A DNA stretch of 64,000 nucleotides, taken from NCBI GenBank assembly GCA_040755395.1, contig JBFMAX010000009.1, forward strand, positions 18,496 to 82,495, written 5' to 3'. Source of the DNA: Nitrospirota bacterium (GTDB taxonomy: Bacteria; Nitrospirota; Nitrospiria; Nitrospirales; Nitrospiraceae). The position numbers and the translations under genes are program-made. The notes under the pieces are model-generated. The model worked only from the letters and a program-made list of their open reading frames with translations. It was not told the DNA's origin and did not search any database. Positions 25,037 through 34,027 of the stretch are shown here, piece after piece (position 1 is the stretch's first letter; every line of letters starts with the position of its first letter).

Positions 25037-26692
25037 ATGGGCCTGAATCCGCTGGCGGGCAAACCCGCCTCTGCCTCGATCCTGATCAACGTTCCCCGAC
25101 TGATCACGGCGTACTACACGGAGAAGCCGGACCCTGCCGTGTGCGAGCAGCGGGTCGCCTTCGGCACGTCCGGTCATCGCGGCTCGGCCTTCAAACGCAG
25201 CTTCAACGAAGCGCACATTCTGGCGATCACCCAGGCGATCTGCGACTATCGGAAGGTGCACGGCATCACCGGTCCTCTCTATCTCGGCATGGACACCCAT
25301 GCGCTCTCGGAACCGGCGTTTGTCAGCACGGTCGAAGTGTTGGCGGCCAACGGGGTCGATGTCATGGTGGATCGCGCCGGAGGCTACACCCCGACGCCGG
25401 TCATTTCTCATGCCATTCTTACTTACAACCGCGGCCGAACCTCCGGTGTGGCCGACGGCATCGTCATCACCCCCTCGCACAATCCGCCGGAGGACGGCGG
25501 CTTCAAATACAACCCGCCGGCAGGCGGTCCTGCCGACACGCAGGTGACCAAATGGATCGAAGAGCGGGCGAACGCGCTGCTCTCCGACGACTTGCGCGGC
25601 ATCGCACAGGTTCCCTATGAACGCGCGCGCCGCGCTTCCACCACTCACGCGCATGACTACGTCGGCGCCTTCGTCGGCGATCTCCACGCCGTCGTGGACA
25701 TGGAGGCCGTCCGGTCAGCCAAGCTGAAACTCGGCGTGGACCCCCTCGGCGGGTCCGGCGTGGCTTACTGGGAGCCGATCGCAGAACGGTACGGGCTGGA
25801 GATCGACGTCGTCAATCCCGTGGTGGATCCGACGTTTCGTTTCATGCCTCTGGACTGGGATGCAAAGATCCGCATGGACTGCTCCTCGCCCTACGCCATG
25901 GCCAACCTGATCGCGCTCAAGGATCGTTTCGATGTGGCGTTCGGGAACGACGCGGACAACGACCGGCATGGGATCGTCACGCGCTCGGCAGGACTCATGA
26001 ACCCCAACCACTATCTCGCCGTGGCGATCCGGTATCTGTTTTCCCATCGTCCCGGATGGAAACCGGACGCGTCTGTGGGAAAGACGCTCGTCAGCAGCAG
26101 CCTGATCGATCGCGTGGCGGCCAAACTCAGGCGGAAGCTCGTCGAAGTGCCCGTCGGCTTCAAATGGTTCGTGAACGGACTGCTGGATGGTTCACTCGGA
26201 TTCGGCGGAGAGGAGAGCGCCGGCGCGTCGTTCCTGCGCCGCGACGGGAACGTGTGGACGACCGACAAGGACGGCATCATCATGGACCTGCTGGCGGGGG
26301 AGATGATGGCGCGGACCGGCCGCGATCCGGCTCAACTCTATCATGAGCTGACCCGCGAGCTGGGCGATCCGGTTTACGAGCGGATCGACGCGCCCGCGAC
26401 TCCGGAACAGAAGGTGATTTTATCCAGGCTTTCTCCTGATCAGGTGCAGATGACGGAACTGGCCGGCGACCGGATCATCGCGAAGCTCACTGCGGCACCC
26501 GGCAACGGCGCGCCGATCGGCGGGCTGAAAGTCGTGACCGAGCACGGCTGGTTCGCCGCCCGGCCTTCCGGCACCGAAGACGTGTATAAGCTTTACGCCG
26601 AAAGCTTTCGCGGCGCGGACCATCTCCGCCGCATTCAGGACGAAGCCCGGGCATTGATCGCTGAGGCCCTCAAGGCGACAGGGCATGTTTAA
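25037..26692 (+). CDS. pgm: Phosphoglucomutase, alpha-D-glucose specific
   Basis: 551-aa enzyme of the E. coli Pgm type, interconverting glucose-1-phosphate and glucose-6-phosphate for glycogen and cell-envelope sugars. The phosphoserine is Ser147 in TPSHNPP, the metal loop is DADNDRHG, the sugar loop is GEESAGASF, and the phosphate-binding [17 protein letters not shown] lies near the C-terminus. Length equals the family norm. ATG 25037 follows AAAGGAAA and begins the usual [10 protein letters not shown]; open frame upstream is shadow. The last 130 bp of the gene are duplicated, with decay, at 27480-27617 on the far side of vapBC. Confidence 0.95.
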   Translation: MGLNPLAGKPASASILINVPRLITAYYTEKPDPAVCEQRVAFGTSGHRGSAFKRSFNEAHILAITQAICDYRKVHGITGPLYLGMDTHALSEPAFVSTVEVLAANGVDVMVDRAGGYTPTPVISHAILTYNRGRTSGVADGIVITPSHNPPEDGGFKYNPPAGGPADTQVTKWIEERANALLSDDLRGIAQVPYERARRASTTHAHDYVGAFVGDLHAVVDMEAVRSAKLKLGVDPLGGSGVAYWEPIAERYGLEIDVVNPVVDPTFRFMPLDWDAKIRMDCSSPYAMANLIALKDRFDVAFGNDADNDRHGIVTRSAGLMNPNHYLAVAIRYLFSHRPGWKPDASVGKTLVSSSLIDRVAAKLRRKLVEVPVGFKWFVNGLLDGSLGFGGEESAGASFLRRDGNVWTTDKDGIIMDLLAGEMMARTGRDPAQLYHELTRELGDPVYERIDAPATPEQKVILSRLSPDQVQMTELAGDRIIAKLTAAPGNGAPIGGLKVVTEHGWFAARPSGTEDVYKLYAESFRGADHLRRIQDEARALIAEALKATGHV

Positions 26693-26733
26693 GGGAGAGG
26701 CGTAAGGTGTTCAACGAGAGGCACTGACGAAGG

Positions 26734-26762
26734 TTGACGGAGACTGCAGGATGTATTACAGT
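26734..26762 (+). promoter_or_regulatory. Candidate sigma-70 promoter for vapBC
   Basis: TTGACG at 26734-26739, a 17-bp spacer, then TACAGT at 26757-26762, 33 bp before the antitoxin ATG. Matches to consensus are 5/6 and 4/6. Inferred from sequence only. Confidence 0.4.
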
Positions 26763-26794
26763 GCGTATGACGTCCTGGCATATGGAGGAAACTT

Positions 26795-27055
26795 ATGGGT
26801 ATCCGAACGGTCCGACTGGACGACGAAGCGGAGAAAGTACTGAAGCAGGTGACGCAGAAGATGGGTTGGTCTGTCTCTGCTGCACTGAAGCGCGGCATAC
26901 TGGTCTTGCGAGATGAGGTGACACGGCGTGCCACACAGTTGCCTTTCGAAGTGTACCGTCGTCTCGACCTCGGGCCTGGAGGCTACGCGATTGGGCCATC
27001 GACTGAGACGCGACGCGGAGTGCAGGCCGTACTCCGACGGAAACATCGTCGATGA
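26795..27055 (+). CDS. VapB-like ribbon-helix-helix antitoxin
   Basis: 86 aa. The N-terminal 45 residues (GIRTVRLDDEAEKVLKQVTQ, WSVSAALKRGILVL) fit a ribbon-helix-helix DNA-binding fold, and the rest is a basic tail that would clamp the toxin. ATG 26795 is preceded by GGAGGAAAC. The stop overlaps the ATG of the PIN-domain gene by 4 bp. It probably represses its own promoter together with the toxin. The subfamily is not certain, so no symbol is given. Confidence 0.72.
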   Translation: MGIRTVRLDDEAEKVLKQVTQKMGWSVSAALKRGILVLRDEVTRRATQLPFEVYRRLDLGPGGYAIGPSTETRRGVQAVLRRKHRR

Positions 27056-27465
27056 TCCTTGTGGATACCGGCCCGTTCGTGGCGTTGTTCGATCCTCAAG
27101 ATGCCGAGCACGGACGATGCAAGGACATACTCAGCACGTTGCGTGATACGCTTTTCACCACTGTTCCTGTCTTGGCTGAAACCTTCCATCTGTTAACGCC
27201 GAACAGCATAGGGGCTGACCGCTTGCGCGATTTCATCCTCGACGGCGGGGTTTCCGTGTGGTTCATGGATCAGGCAGCGGTGGTACGTGCGTTTGAACTG
27301 ATGGAGCAGTACGGTGACCATCCCATGGATCTCGCGGACGCCTCCCTCATTGTAGCGGCAGAATCGCTGCGTACGACAAAGGTTTTCACGCTCGATCACG
27401 CCGACTTTGATGGGTATCGCATCCGCCGTGGTCACCGTCATATCAAAGTGGATACTCTGGGATAG
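27052..27465 (+). CDS. vapC: VapC-like PIN-domain RNase toxin
   Basis: 137-aa PIN-domain protein. The acidic residues of the metal site are visible: Asp5 in ILVDTGPF, the Glu of VPVLAETFHLL, the Asp of MDLADASLI, and Asp in FTLDHADFDGYRI. VapC-type toxins cut RNA, often tRNA, unless bound by the antitoxin encoded just upstream. Translationally coupled to it (ATGA). The pair is inserted between pgm and a decayed copy of the pgm 3' end, which suggests that it arrived by transfer. Confidence 0.88.
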   Translation: MILVDTGPFVALFDPQDAEHGRCKDILSTLRDTLFTTVPVLAETFHLLTPNSIGADRLRDFILDGGVSVWFMDQAAVVRAFELMEQYGDHPMDLADASLIVAAESLRTTKVFTLDHADFDGYRIRRGHRHIKVDTLG

Positions 27466-27479
27466 ATCGGGGCCAAGCC

Positions 27480-27617
27480 GACCACGGCGCCCGGCCCTCC
27501 GGCACCGAAGACGTGTACAAGCTTGACGCCGAAAGCTTTCGCGGCACGGACCATCTCCGCCGCGTCCAGGAGGAAACCCAGGGGTTGATCGGCAAGGCGC
27601 CGGCGGCGGAAAAGTAA
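27480..27617 (+). pseudogene. Remnant second copy of the pgm 3' end
   Basis: Read in one frame this gives [19 protein letters not shown], then TDHLRRVQEETQGLIGKAPA and a TAA at 27615-27617. That is the C-terminus of Pgm with several substitutions and a small deletion at its left end (EHGWFAARP has become DHGARP). No start and no upstream catalytic domain. It is a diverged duplicate, not a recent copy, so it may be the original or a donor pgm end left after insertion of vapBC. Confidence 0.85.
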
Positions 27618-27678
27618 AACCGTTCCAGTCACAGGACTTGAGGACGACAGCCGTCCACGAGCTCAGGTCGGTGATCTG

Positions 27679-28314
27679 TTACTTCATGTCTTGCGCGGGA
27701 ACGAGCCGCAGATGCCCCCGCCGGTTTTGCTGATAACAGGCCTCATTGTGTTGGCGGCAGAACGGGAGTTCCTTGCCGTATGAAATCCAGGCTAGTTGGC
27801 CCGGGTTCACACCGAGGTTGATGAGATAATTCCGAGCCGCCTTCGCCCGGTTCTCTCCCAGAATCAGGTTGTACTCGAAACTGCCGCGCTCGTCGCAGTG
27901 GCCCTCTATGGTCACACCGACGTCCGGGCGTGCTTTGATCCACTGGGCATCGCGGGCCAACGCTCGCTTGCCGTCTTCCGTCAGCGCCCAACTGTCGAAG
28001 GCAAAGAAGACATCCTGCAGCGCCCCCGTCGCCGGCATAGGACGCACCTCGGCGATCCGCCGATTGCCGGTCTCGCGGGATTCGGCTTCGACCACCTTGG
28101 GCCCGCTCCCGAGTTGGACCTCCGAGGGATTTTTCCCCGGAACCACGGGGGCAAATCCGGTCAGCCCGCTCTCCTTCTCGCCCGACTGACGAAAAACCGA
28201 CAGGCTTGGAAAATCTGAATCGCTCTGCGTCCAACGGCTGCTGCACGCTGAGGCGGTCAACATCAGCAGGCAGATACTCCCTGCAAGACAGGGTATCGTG
28301 CACCGGGAAACCAT
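27679..28314 (-). CDS. Pal/OmpA-family peptidoglycan-associated lipoprotein
   Basis: 211 aa. Lipoprotein signal with lipobox LTASAC (Cys at about 24), a 75-residue linker, then an OmpA-like domain (about 95-205): DVFFAFDSWALTEDGKRAL, VTIEGHCDERGSFEYN, LGENRAKAARNYLINLGV. The peptidoglycan-binding Asp and Arg are in place. It should tether outer membrane to peptidoglycan. No tol genes are nearby, so this may not be the main Pal. It diverges from another OmpA-domain lipoprotein across a 391-bp gap. Confidence 0.88.
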   Translation of the reverse strand: MVSRCTIPCLAGSICLLMLTASACSSRWTQSDSDFPSLSVFRQSGEKESGLTGFAPVVPGKNPSEVQLGSGPKVVEAESRETGNRRIAEVRPMPATGALQDVFFAFDSWALTEDGKRALARDAQWIKARPDVGVTIEGHCDERGSFEYNLILGENRAKAARNYLINLGVNPGQLAWISYGKELPFCRQHNEACYQQNRRGHLRLVPAQDMK

Positions 28315-28705
28315 AGGGCCTCCTCCGTTTGAAGCACCTTCGATGCCGAGACACCCGCCACTCTTTCACGGTTTTGCCGCGGATGTTCTCCGGCTGAACT
28401 TCGGTTGTCTTGGTCGTCGTCGAGGGAATGTCGAAATAAGCATAGCACCGCCCAGATGTGCAGTTTTGACACGCTCTGTAGGGGCGCTCATACAAGCCCA
28501 GATTTGGAAGGCCCTTCTAAATCCGTCCATCGGCAGTTGCCGGCTTGTGGCATTGTCGTTGCTCAACTCCAAAGGGTTCCTCTTTAACCGAGCCGCGTTG
28601 GGGGGCAGATTTGCGCGGGTGAGTACCACGCGGAACCGGTTCCACAAGCGGAACGCGAGAACGAACAGGCAGACAACCCACACGGAATCGAGTGAGGAGG
28701 TCAAC
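28315..28705. other. 391-bp divergent intergenic region
   Basis: It separates two outward-reading OmpA-domain lipoprotein genes and so must hold both promoters. No gene with credible features is seen; I cannot name a specific operator. The right gene has a strong GAGGAGG site at 28694-28700. Confidence 0.5.
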
Positions 28706-30010
28706 ATGAACCACAGAGCGTGTGCGCTGGCCCTATTGTGCGCTGTCACAGTGAGCGGATGCGTCAGCGGGGAACGCTATAGACAGACGCTGGGAGAGCT
28801 CGCCCAGGCCCGGAAAGCCTCGGCCCAGACCTCCGCGGCATTTGAGGCCTTCAAGCAACAGGCGGCCGCCGAGGCCGAGCAATTCAGGAAACACGCGGCG
28901 GACGAAATCGCGGCGCTTCAGCGGGAGTTGAGCAACGCCAGAAAGGCCTTTGAGGACGCGACCGCCCGCCTGGCGGCCGTCGAAAAAGAAAAGGAACAGG
29001 CGACAGCGGCGCTGGCTCAGGCCCGGGATCAGGCGCGCGAACTGGAGACGAAGCTCGCCGCCGAGCAGGCGAAAACCGACGCGTTGCAGCAGGATAAACA
29101 GCGGCTGTTAGCCGGGACCACCACCGCACAAGATGAAATCGCCAGGCTCCAGAAACGCGCCGGAGAGCTGGAGACGGAAAGCGCGCGGGCCAAAGACCTC
29201 GAAAAACGGCTGTCGGAGCGGGACCGGGAAATCGGCACGCTGCGCCAAGCCGCGGCGGATCGAGAAAGCCTGGCAACCAAGCTTGCGGCGCTGACTCAGG
29301 AGGTGGAGCAAAGCAAGCAGCGCGTCGCGGCCCTGACCAGTGAGCTGGCGGCTGTCACCGGGGAGGCGGCCCGGGTTCGGACTGAGCGCGACCAGACGCT
29401 TCAGGACCTTGGCAAGCTTCAAGCCTCGCTCGAACAGGAGCAAGAACGGTTGAGGGCTGAGGCGGAAGAAAAAGCCCGTTTGGAACAGGATCGAGCCGCC
29501 AAGGAAGCGGAGATCCAGCGTCTCACCAAAACGCATGAAGATCTGACCAAATCCTTGCAGGCCGAAATTGCGAAGGGGGACATTACGATCAAGCAGGTGC
29601 GGGACCGGCTCACGATCAACATGGTGGACCGTGTGCTGTTCGACTCCGGTCAGGCGAAGGTCAAACCGGCCGGGCTCAAGGTGCTCAAGCAGGTGAGCGA
29701 GATTTTGAAGAAGGTGACGGACAAGCAGATCCGGATCGAAGGCCACACCGATAACGTGGCGATCGGCGCGAAGCTCAAGGACCGCATCCCGACCAACTGG
29801 GAATTGTCCACCGCGCGCGCCACCAGCGTCGTGCGCTACCTCATCGAAGAGGGCGGTGTAAATCCCGCCAACTTGTCGGCGGTCGGCTATGCCGATACGC
29901 AGCCGATCGCGAGCAACGAGACCGAGGAAGGCCGCACGGCGAACCGCCGTATTGAGATTGTGCTGTATCCGAAAGACCTGTCGGAAATTGCAAAAAAGAT
30001 GAAACTGTAA
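28706..30010 (+). CDS. OmpA-domain lipoprotein with long coiled coil
   Basis: 434 aa. The N-terminus is a lipoprotein signal (LLCAVTVSGC, Cys at about 18). Residues 25-290 are an Ala/Glu/Lys-rich heptad coiled coil. The C-terminal 130 residues form an OmpA/MotB domain (VDRVLFDSGQAKVKPAGLKV, RIEGHTDNVAIG, LSTARATSVVRYLIEEGGV, RTANRRIEIVL). The layout suggests a periplasm-spanning spacer that binds peptidoglycan. ATG 28706 follows GAGGAGG; open frame upstream is shadow. Probably an envelope-structural protein; the partner is unknown. Confidence 0.9.
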   Translation: MNHRACALALLCAVTVSGCVSGERYRQTLGELAQARKASAQTSAAFEAFKQQAAAEAEQFRKHAADEIAALQRELSNARKAFEDATARLAAVEKEKEQATAALAQARDQARELETKLAAEQAKTDALQQDKQRLLAGTTTAQDEIARLQKRAGELETESARAKDLEKRLSERDREIGTLRQAAADRESLATKLAALTQEVEQSKQRVAALTSELAAVTGEAARVRTERDQTLQDLGKLQASLEQEQERLRAEAEEKARLEQDRAAKEAEIQRLTKTHEDLTKSLQAEIAKGDITIKQVRDRLTINMVDRVLFDSGQAKVKPAGLKVLKQVSEILKKVTDKQIRIEGHTDNVAIGAKLKDRIPTNWELSTARATSVVRYLIEEGGVNPANLSAVGYADTQPIASNETEEGRTANRRIEIVLYPKDLSEIAKKMKL

Positions 30011-30091
30011 ATCGCGGGTCGGCGACCTGAAGGAAGGAAAACTCATAGCCTGCACGGGCGGAAGTGAAAGACAGGATAATGGGCGTACGGG

Positions 30092-31036
30092 CTACGTCTG
30101 AACCGTGCGCCCATCCAGAGGCCCGTGAGAATCGCCGCTCTGCTCTGCGGCGTGGTAGGAACTTCGCACCAGCGGGCCGGATTCGACGTAGGCAAACCCC
30201 ATCGCCAGACCCTCGGCTTTCAACGCGGCGAACTCGTCGGGATGATAGAAACGGGCGACCGGCAGGTGCTGTTTGGTCGGTTGGAGGTACTGGCCGATTG
30301 TGATGATGTCACAGCCGACCGACCGAAGGTCACGCATGGCGTCCCGCACTTCCTCCATGGTCTCGCCCATTCCGACGATCAGGCCTGACTTGGTTCGCAT
30401 CCCCATCTTCTTGGCACGATCCAACAACTCGATCGATCGTTGATATTTACCCTGTGGCCGGATGGACGGAAACAGCCGGCGCACCGTTTCGATGTTGTGG
30501 TTGAGGATATCCGGCTTCTCGGCCGCGACCGTCGCCAATGCCGCTTCCTGGCCTTCAAAGTCCGGGATGAGGACCTCCACCGCGCAGGTCGGAATCAATC
30601 GTCTGATCTCTCGGATGGTCTCGGCGAAAATGGACGCCCCGCCGTCTTCCAATTCGTCCCGGTTGACGGAGGTGATCACGGCGTGCCGCAGTCCCAAGGC
30701 TCGGACCGCCTCGGCGACGCGCCTCGGTTCTTCGAGGTCAAGCGTATGGGGCCGGCCCGTCGTCACTGCGCAATAGTGGCACCGGCGGGTACAGATGTCG
30801 CCCAGGATCAAAAAGGTCGCCGTGCGGGCGTTCCAACATTCCCAGACGTTCGGACAGCGCGCTTCTTCGCAGATGGTGTGGAGATCGAGCGTATCCATGA
30901 TCCGCCGGATGTCCCGGTAGTTCGGCCCCTGCTGGATGCGGACCTTGAACCAAGGCGGAAGGCGGCGGGTCTCGCGGATAGCTGACGGCGTCTCTCCGTC
31001 GGCCTTCCGCACCTCGGATATCGGCACGAAGCTCAT
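30092..31036 (-). CDS. lipA: Lipoyl synthase
   Basis: 314-aa radical-SAM enzyme that inserts two sulfurs into octanoyl groups on E2 and GcvH lipoyl domains. Both cluster motifs are complete: auxiliary CEEARCPNVWEC and radical-SAM CTRRCHYC (CX3CX2C), plus the late RSSY serine ligand. The gene overlaps the pdhC stop by 4 bp (31033-31036) as last gene of the PDH operon, so the enzyme that matures the E2 lipoyl domain is made with it. No lipB is seen here. Confidence 0.96.
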   Translation of the reverse strand: MSFVPISEVRKADGETPSAIRETRRLPPWFKVRIQQGPNYRDIRRIMDTLDLHTICEEARCPNVWECWNARTATFLILGDICTRRCHYCAVTTGRPHTLDLEEPRRVAEAVRALGLRHAVITSVNRDELEDGGASIFAETIREIRRLIPTCAVEVLIPDFEGQEAALATVAAEKPDILNHNIETVRRLFPSIRPQGKYQRSIELLDRAKKMGMRTKSGLIVGMGETMEEVRDAMRDLRSVGCDIITIGQYLQPTKQHLPVARFYHPDEFAALKAEGLAMGFAYVESGPLVRSSYHAAEQSGDSHGPLDGRTVQT

Positions 31037-32235
31037 GCTTGCTCCTTCGGCAGAATCAATTCCAGAGGATGTTCCAGGATACGTTTGAATTCTCTCAGAA
31101 ACTGCGCTCCTTGCATGCCGTCGATGGCGCGATGGTCGCAGGACATGGTGACTTTCATGCGCCGACTGATTTTCACGGTCCCCTCCTCCACCGCCGGCAC
31201 GTCGCGAATGGCCCCGACGGCCAAGGCCGCAGCCTCTGGAGGCATGAGCACGGCGATGAAATTCTCCACGTCGAACATCCCCAGGTTGGAGATGGTGAAC
31301 GTGGCGCCTGTGTACTCCTGCGGTTGCAGGCGTTTGCCGCGCGCCCGTTCGATCAACGAGCGCGACTCGACCGCGATCTGCTCGAGGGACTTGACGCCGC
31401 AGTTTCGGACGACCGGCGCGACGAGCCCGTCGACCATGCCGACGGCGACGCCGATATCGATCGAGCCGTGCCGGCGGATGGCCTCGCCTGTGAAGGAGGC
31501 GTTGATCTCCGGATGTTTAGCGAGCGCCAACGCCGCCGCTTTGATCAGCAGATCCGTCACGCTCGGATGCGTGCGGCGGCTATGTTTGAACTGCTGGCGC
31601 AGCCGCTCGGCTTCTTCCATGTCGATTTCGGTCGTGAGGTAAAAATGCGGGACCGGCGCCTTGCTCTGGATGGTGGCCCGTACAATGGCCTTGCGCATCT
31701 GGCTCAGCGGGACATCAACACCTGCGGAGGGGGCCGGTCGGGCGGCGGCCGCCTCCAACACATCTTCCTCGACGATCCGCCCGTCCGGACCGGTGCCGGT
31801 GATCGTGGAGAGATCGACGCCCTTCTCGGCGGCCAACGCCTTCGCGCGGGGCGAGGCGAGGATGCGCGTCGGTTTGGCGGCCGGTTCCGCGGCCGCGGGC
31901 GGAGCCTCGGACGGCGGCTTGGATGGGGCCGGCTTCTCGGTCTTTGTCGAGGGCGCGGCCTCGATACGGTCGGCCAGTGCGGCGGTGATATCCTCGTCGG
32001 CCTCCGCGATCACTCCGATCAGGGTGCCGGATTTGACGGTTTCGCCCTCGCGGACCAGAATCTTGCGCAGGATGCCGGAGGCGAAGGCCTCCAGGTCCAT
32101 GACGGCTTTATCCGTTTCAATTTCGGCCAGGACATCGCCGGCCGCCACCTTGTCGCCTTCGTGTTTCTTCCATTTGACGACGACGCCTTCTTCCATCGTG
32201 TCCGTCAGTTTGGGCATCACGACACGACTCGCCAT
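31033..32235 (-). CDS. pdhC: Pyruvate dehydrogenase E2, dihydrolipoamide acetyltransferase
   Basis: 400 aa. One lipoyl domain at residues 1-80 (lipoyl Lys in EIETDKAVMDLEAF), an Ala/Pro linker, a peripheral-subunit-binding domain (about 128-165: RILASPRAKALAAEKGVDL), and the catalytic acyltransferase domain ending with SCDHRAIDGMQGAQFL (active His and Asp). It passes acetyl from E1 to CoA. Coupled to lipA downstream; 39 bp after a small unknown gene upstream. An E3 gene is not in the window. Confidence 0.94.
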   Translation of the reverse strand: MASRVVMPKLTDTMEEGVVVKWKKHEGDKVAAGDVLAEIETDKAVMDLEAFASGILRKILVREGETVKSGTLIGVIAEADEDITAALADRIEAAPSTKTEKPAPSKPPSEAPPAAAEPAAKPTRILASPRAKALAAEKGVDLSTITGTGPDGRIVEEDVLEAAAARPAPSAGVDVPLSQMRKAIVRATIQSKAPVPHFYLTTEIDMEEAERLRQQFKHSRRTHPSVTDLLIKAAALALAKHPEINASFTGEAIRRHGSIDIGVAVGMVDGLVAPVVRNCGVKSLEQIAVESRSLIERARGKRLQPQEYTGATFTISNLGMFDVENFIAVLMPPEAAALAVGAIRDVPAVEEGTVKISRRMKVTMSCDHRAIDGMQGAQFLREFKRILEHPLELILPKEQA

Positions 32236-32274
32236 TGACCGCTCCTTGTGTTCAGCTTACCACCGATTGCGGAG

Positions 32275-32631
32275 TTACGTGTTGAACCATCGGCGTAGCC
32301 ATCTGAATACGTTGAAGAGTCCGTGTTCCTCCGGTTGCCGCGTCGGGTCCGGATACTCGACCCAAGGTTCTTGAGACCCCAGATACACGCCGTTACGAAC
32401 GCTCACCCGGCTTCTGAGTTGACGGTAGCCTCGTACCTGGAGAACCCGAACAAGCTCGATCAGCGCGGCTTCCCGGGTGTCTTTCTCGTCAGTCAGAATG
32501 CGCTCGGTCTCGTACCGGAAGACGGCCCTGTACCCGTCGCCGGCGCGCTCGAAGTCGACCGACCGGTTGAATCCCCGCTCGCGGGCATCGAGGCCGGCCA
32601 ATTGATAGGTTTCCGTCTGGGCGGTCGCCAT
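32275..32631 (-). CDS. Small protein of the PDH operon, unknown
   Basis: 118 aa, soluble, basic. Middle part (DGYRAVFRYETERILTDEKD, TREAALIELVRVLQVRGYRQ) looks like a beta-beta-alpha fold; the end is Trp-rich (NVFRWLRRWFNT). ATG 32631 begins the conserved-looking MATAQTETYQL; a longer frame upstream is shadow over the next gene. Family not recognised. Position between pdhB and pdhC suggests a role with the complex or simple co-transcription. Confidence 0.65.
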   Translation of the reverse strand: MATAQTETYQLAGLDARERGFNRSVDFERAGDGYRAVFRYETERILTDEKDTREAALIELVRVLQVRGYRQLRSRVSVRNGVYLGSQEPWVEYPDPTRQPEEHGLFNVFRWLRRWFNT

Positions 32632-32657
32632 CGCGCGTGGTGACGTTTCGGACGCCG

Positions 32658-33026
32658 TTATTGTGCGCGGAAGACGGCCAGCAAGTCGCTCAGGGCGATC
32701 GTCTTGTTTTTCAGCACCACGCGCTCGGCCTTCAAGTCTTTTAACACGGAGGCCTTCCCCGTTCCGCCCTTCAGACAGGCAGCGCCCAGTGCAAGGACTC
32801 GGTCGCATTCTTGTTCGACCTTGCCCTTCACCACCGGGTTCACCGTCAGAATCTCCAGCATCTTGGACCTGGTCGAAGAGAGATGCGCCTCCAGCTCCTC
32901 GTCCGGATAGGCCTTCCGAGCCGCCTCGTCCACGCAACGGTCCAGATATTGGGTCAGGAATACGTAGAGTCGAACCAGGGTCTCGGTGATTTCGATGTGC
33001 CCCATCGTGACGGATTGTCCGGCCAT
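32658..33026 (-). CDS. Small helical protein of the PDH operon, unknown
   Basis: 122 aa, apparently all-helical (ITETLVRLYVFLTQYLDRCV, EEARKAYPDEELEA-like region, VLKDLKAERVVLKNKTIALS). One Cys in LDRCVDEA and others in EQECD and GAACLKGG. No known motif. Encoded 15 bp after pdhB with its own GGAGGA site. Its consistent place inside the operon is the only hint of function. Confidence 0.65.
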   Translation of the reverse strand: MAGQSVTMGHIEITETLVRLYVFLTQYLDRCVDEAARKAYPDEELEAHLSSTRSKMLEILTVNPVVKGKVEQECDRVLALGAACLKGGTGKASVLKDLKAERVVLKNKTIALSDLLAVFRAQ

Positions 33027-33041
33027 ACGTCGTCCTCCTTG

Positions 33042-34025
33042 TTATCCTCGGTACGTCACCCGTTTGACCGCTCCCATGACCCGGGCCTTGTCCGGAATCG
33101 CGGCATCTTCCAGCGGCCGGCTGTACGGCATCGGGACATCTTCGCCGGTGACGCGCACGATCGGGGCATCCAGGTAGTCGAAGGCCGCGGCATACACGCT
33201 GTCGGCGATCTGCGCGCCCAATCCGCAGAAACGCCATCCTTCCTCGACAATCACCAGACGACCGGTTTTCTTCACCGACTCGACGATCGCGGTCAGATCC
33301 AGGGGCTTCAGCGTGCGCGGATCGATCACCTCGGCCTGGAGCCCCTCCTTGCTCAATTCCTCGGCCGCTTCCAAGGCCACCAGCAGCATCTTCGAATAGG
33401 CCACGATCGTCACATCCTGTCCTCGCCGCTTGACCTCGGCCCGGCCGATCGGAATCGTATACTCGCCATCCCCAACTTCCCCTTTGGTGCCGTAGAGGAG
33501 CTGGGCCTCGATGAAAATGACCGGATTCGGGTCGCGGATGGCGCTTTTCAGTAGACCCTTGGCGTCGTGCGGCGTCGCTGGCGCGATCACTTTGAGTCCT
33601 GGCACGTGACAGAACCAGGCTTCGAGACTCTGAGAATGTTGCGCGGCCAGTTGGTGGGCGGCGCTCCCCGGTCCCCGGATCACCATAGGCACCGACAATT
33701 GGCCGCCGGACATGTACCGGATCTTGGCGGCGTTGTTGACGATCTGATCGAGGGCTAGGATGCCAAAATTGAAGGTCATCAGCTCGACAATCGGACGCAA
33801 GCCCGCCATCGCCGCACCGATGGCCAGTCCGGTGAAGCCGGCTTCGGTGATCGGCGTGTCCAGGACCCGTTGAGGGCCGAATTCCTCGACAAAACCCTTG
33901 CTGACCTTGAACGCGCCCTGATAGTAGCCGACTTCTTCGCCGATCAGGAACACGCGAGGGTCCCGACGCATTTCCTCGCGCATGGCCTGATTGAGCGCTT
34001 CACGATAGGACAGCTCTGTCGGCAC
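33042..34025 (-). CDS. pdhB: Pyruvate dehydrogenase E1 beta subunit
   Basis: 327-aa transketolase-like beta chain: LSYREALNQAMREEMRRD, TPITEAGFTGLAIGAAMAGL, the potassium/TPP interface AAKIRYMSGGQ, and the C-terminal VIDPRTLKPLDLTAIVESV. With E1 alpha it decarboxylates pyruvate on thiamine diphosphate. A GTG at 34025 is preferred because the GAGGAG at the end of pdhA lies 5-6 nt upstream; a GTG at 34031 is possible. Length matches the family. Confidence 0.95.
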   Translation of the reverse strand: MPTELSYREALNQAMREEMRRDPRVFLIGEEVGYYQGAFKVSKGFVEEFGPQRVLDTPITEAGFTGLAIGAAMAGLRPIVELMTFNFGILALDQIVNNAAKIRYMSGGQLSVPMVIRGPGSAAHQLAAQHSQSLEAWFCHVPGLKVIAPATPHDAKGLLKSAIRDPNPVIFIEAQLLYGTKGEVGDGEYTIPIGRAEVKRRGQDVTIVAYSKMLLVALEAAEELSKEGLQAEVIDPRTLKPLDLTAIVESVKKTGRLVIVEEGWRFCGLGAQIADSVYAAAFDYLDAPIVRVTGEDVPMPYSRPLEDAAIPDKARVMGAVKRVTYRG

Positions 34026-34027
34026 GG

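Noticed and set aside
27438..27632. 64-codon minus-strand frame over the pgm remnant
   Set aside because: The mirror frame also exists opposite the real pgm end, so it is a shadow carried along with the duplication.
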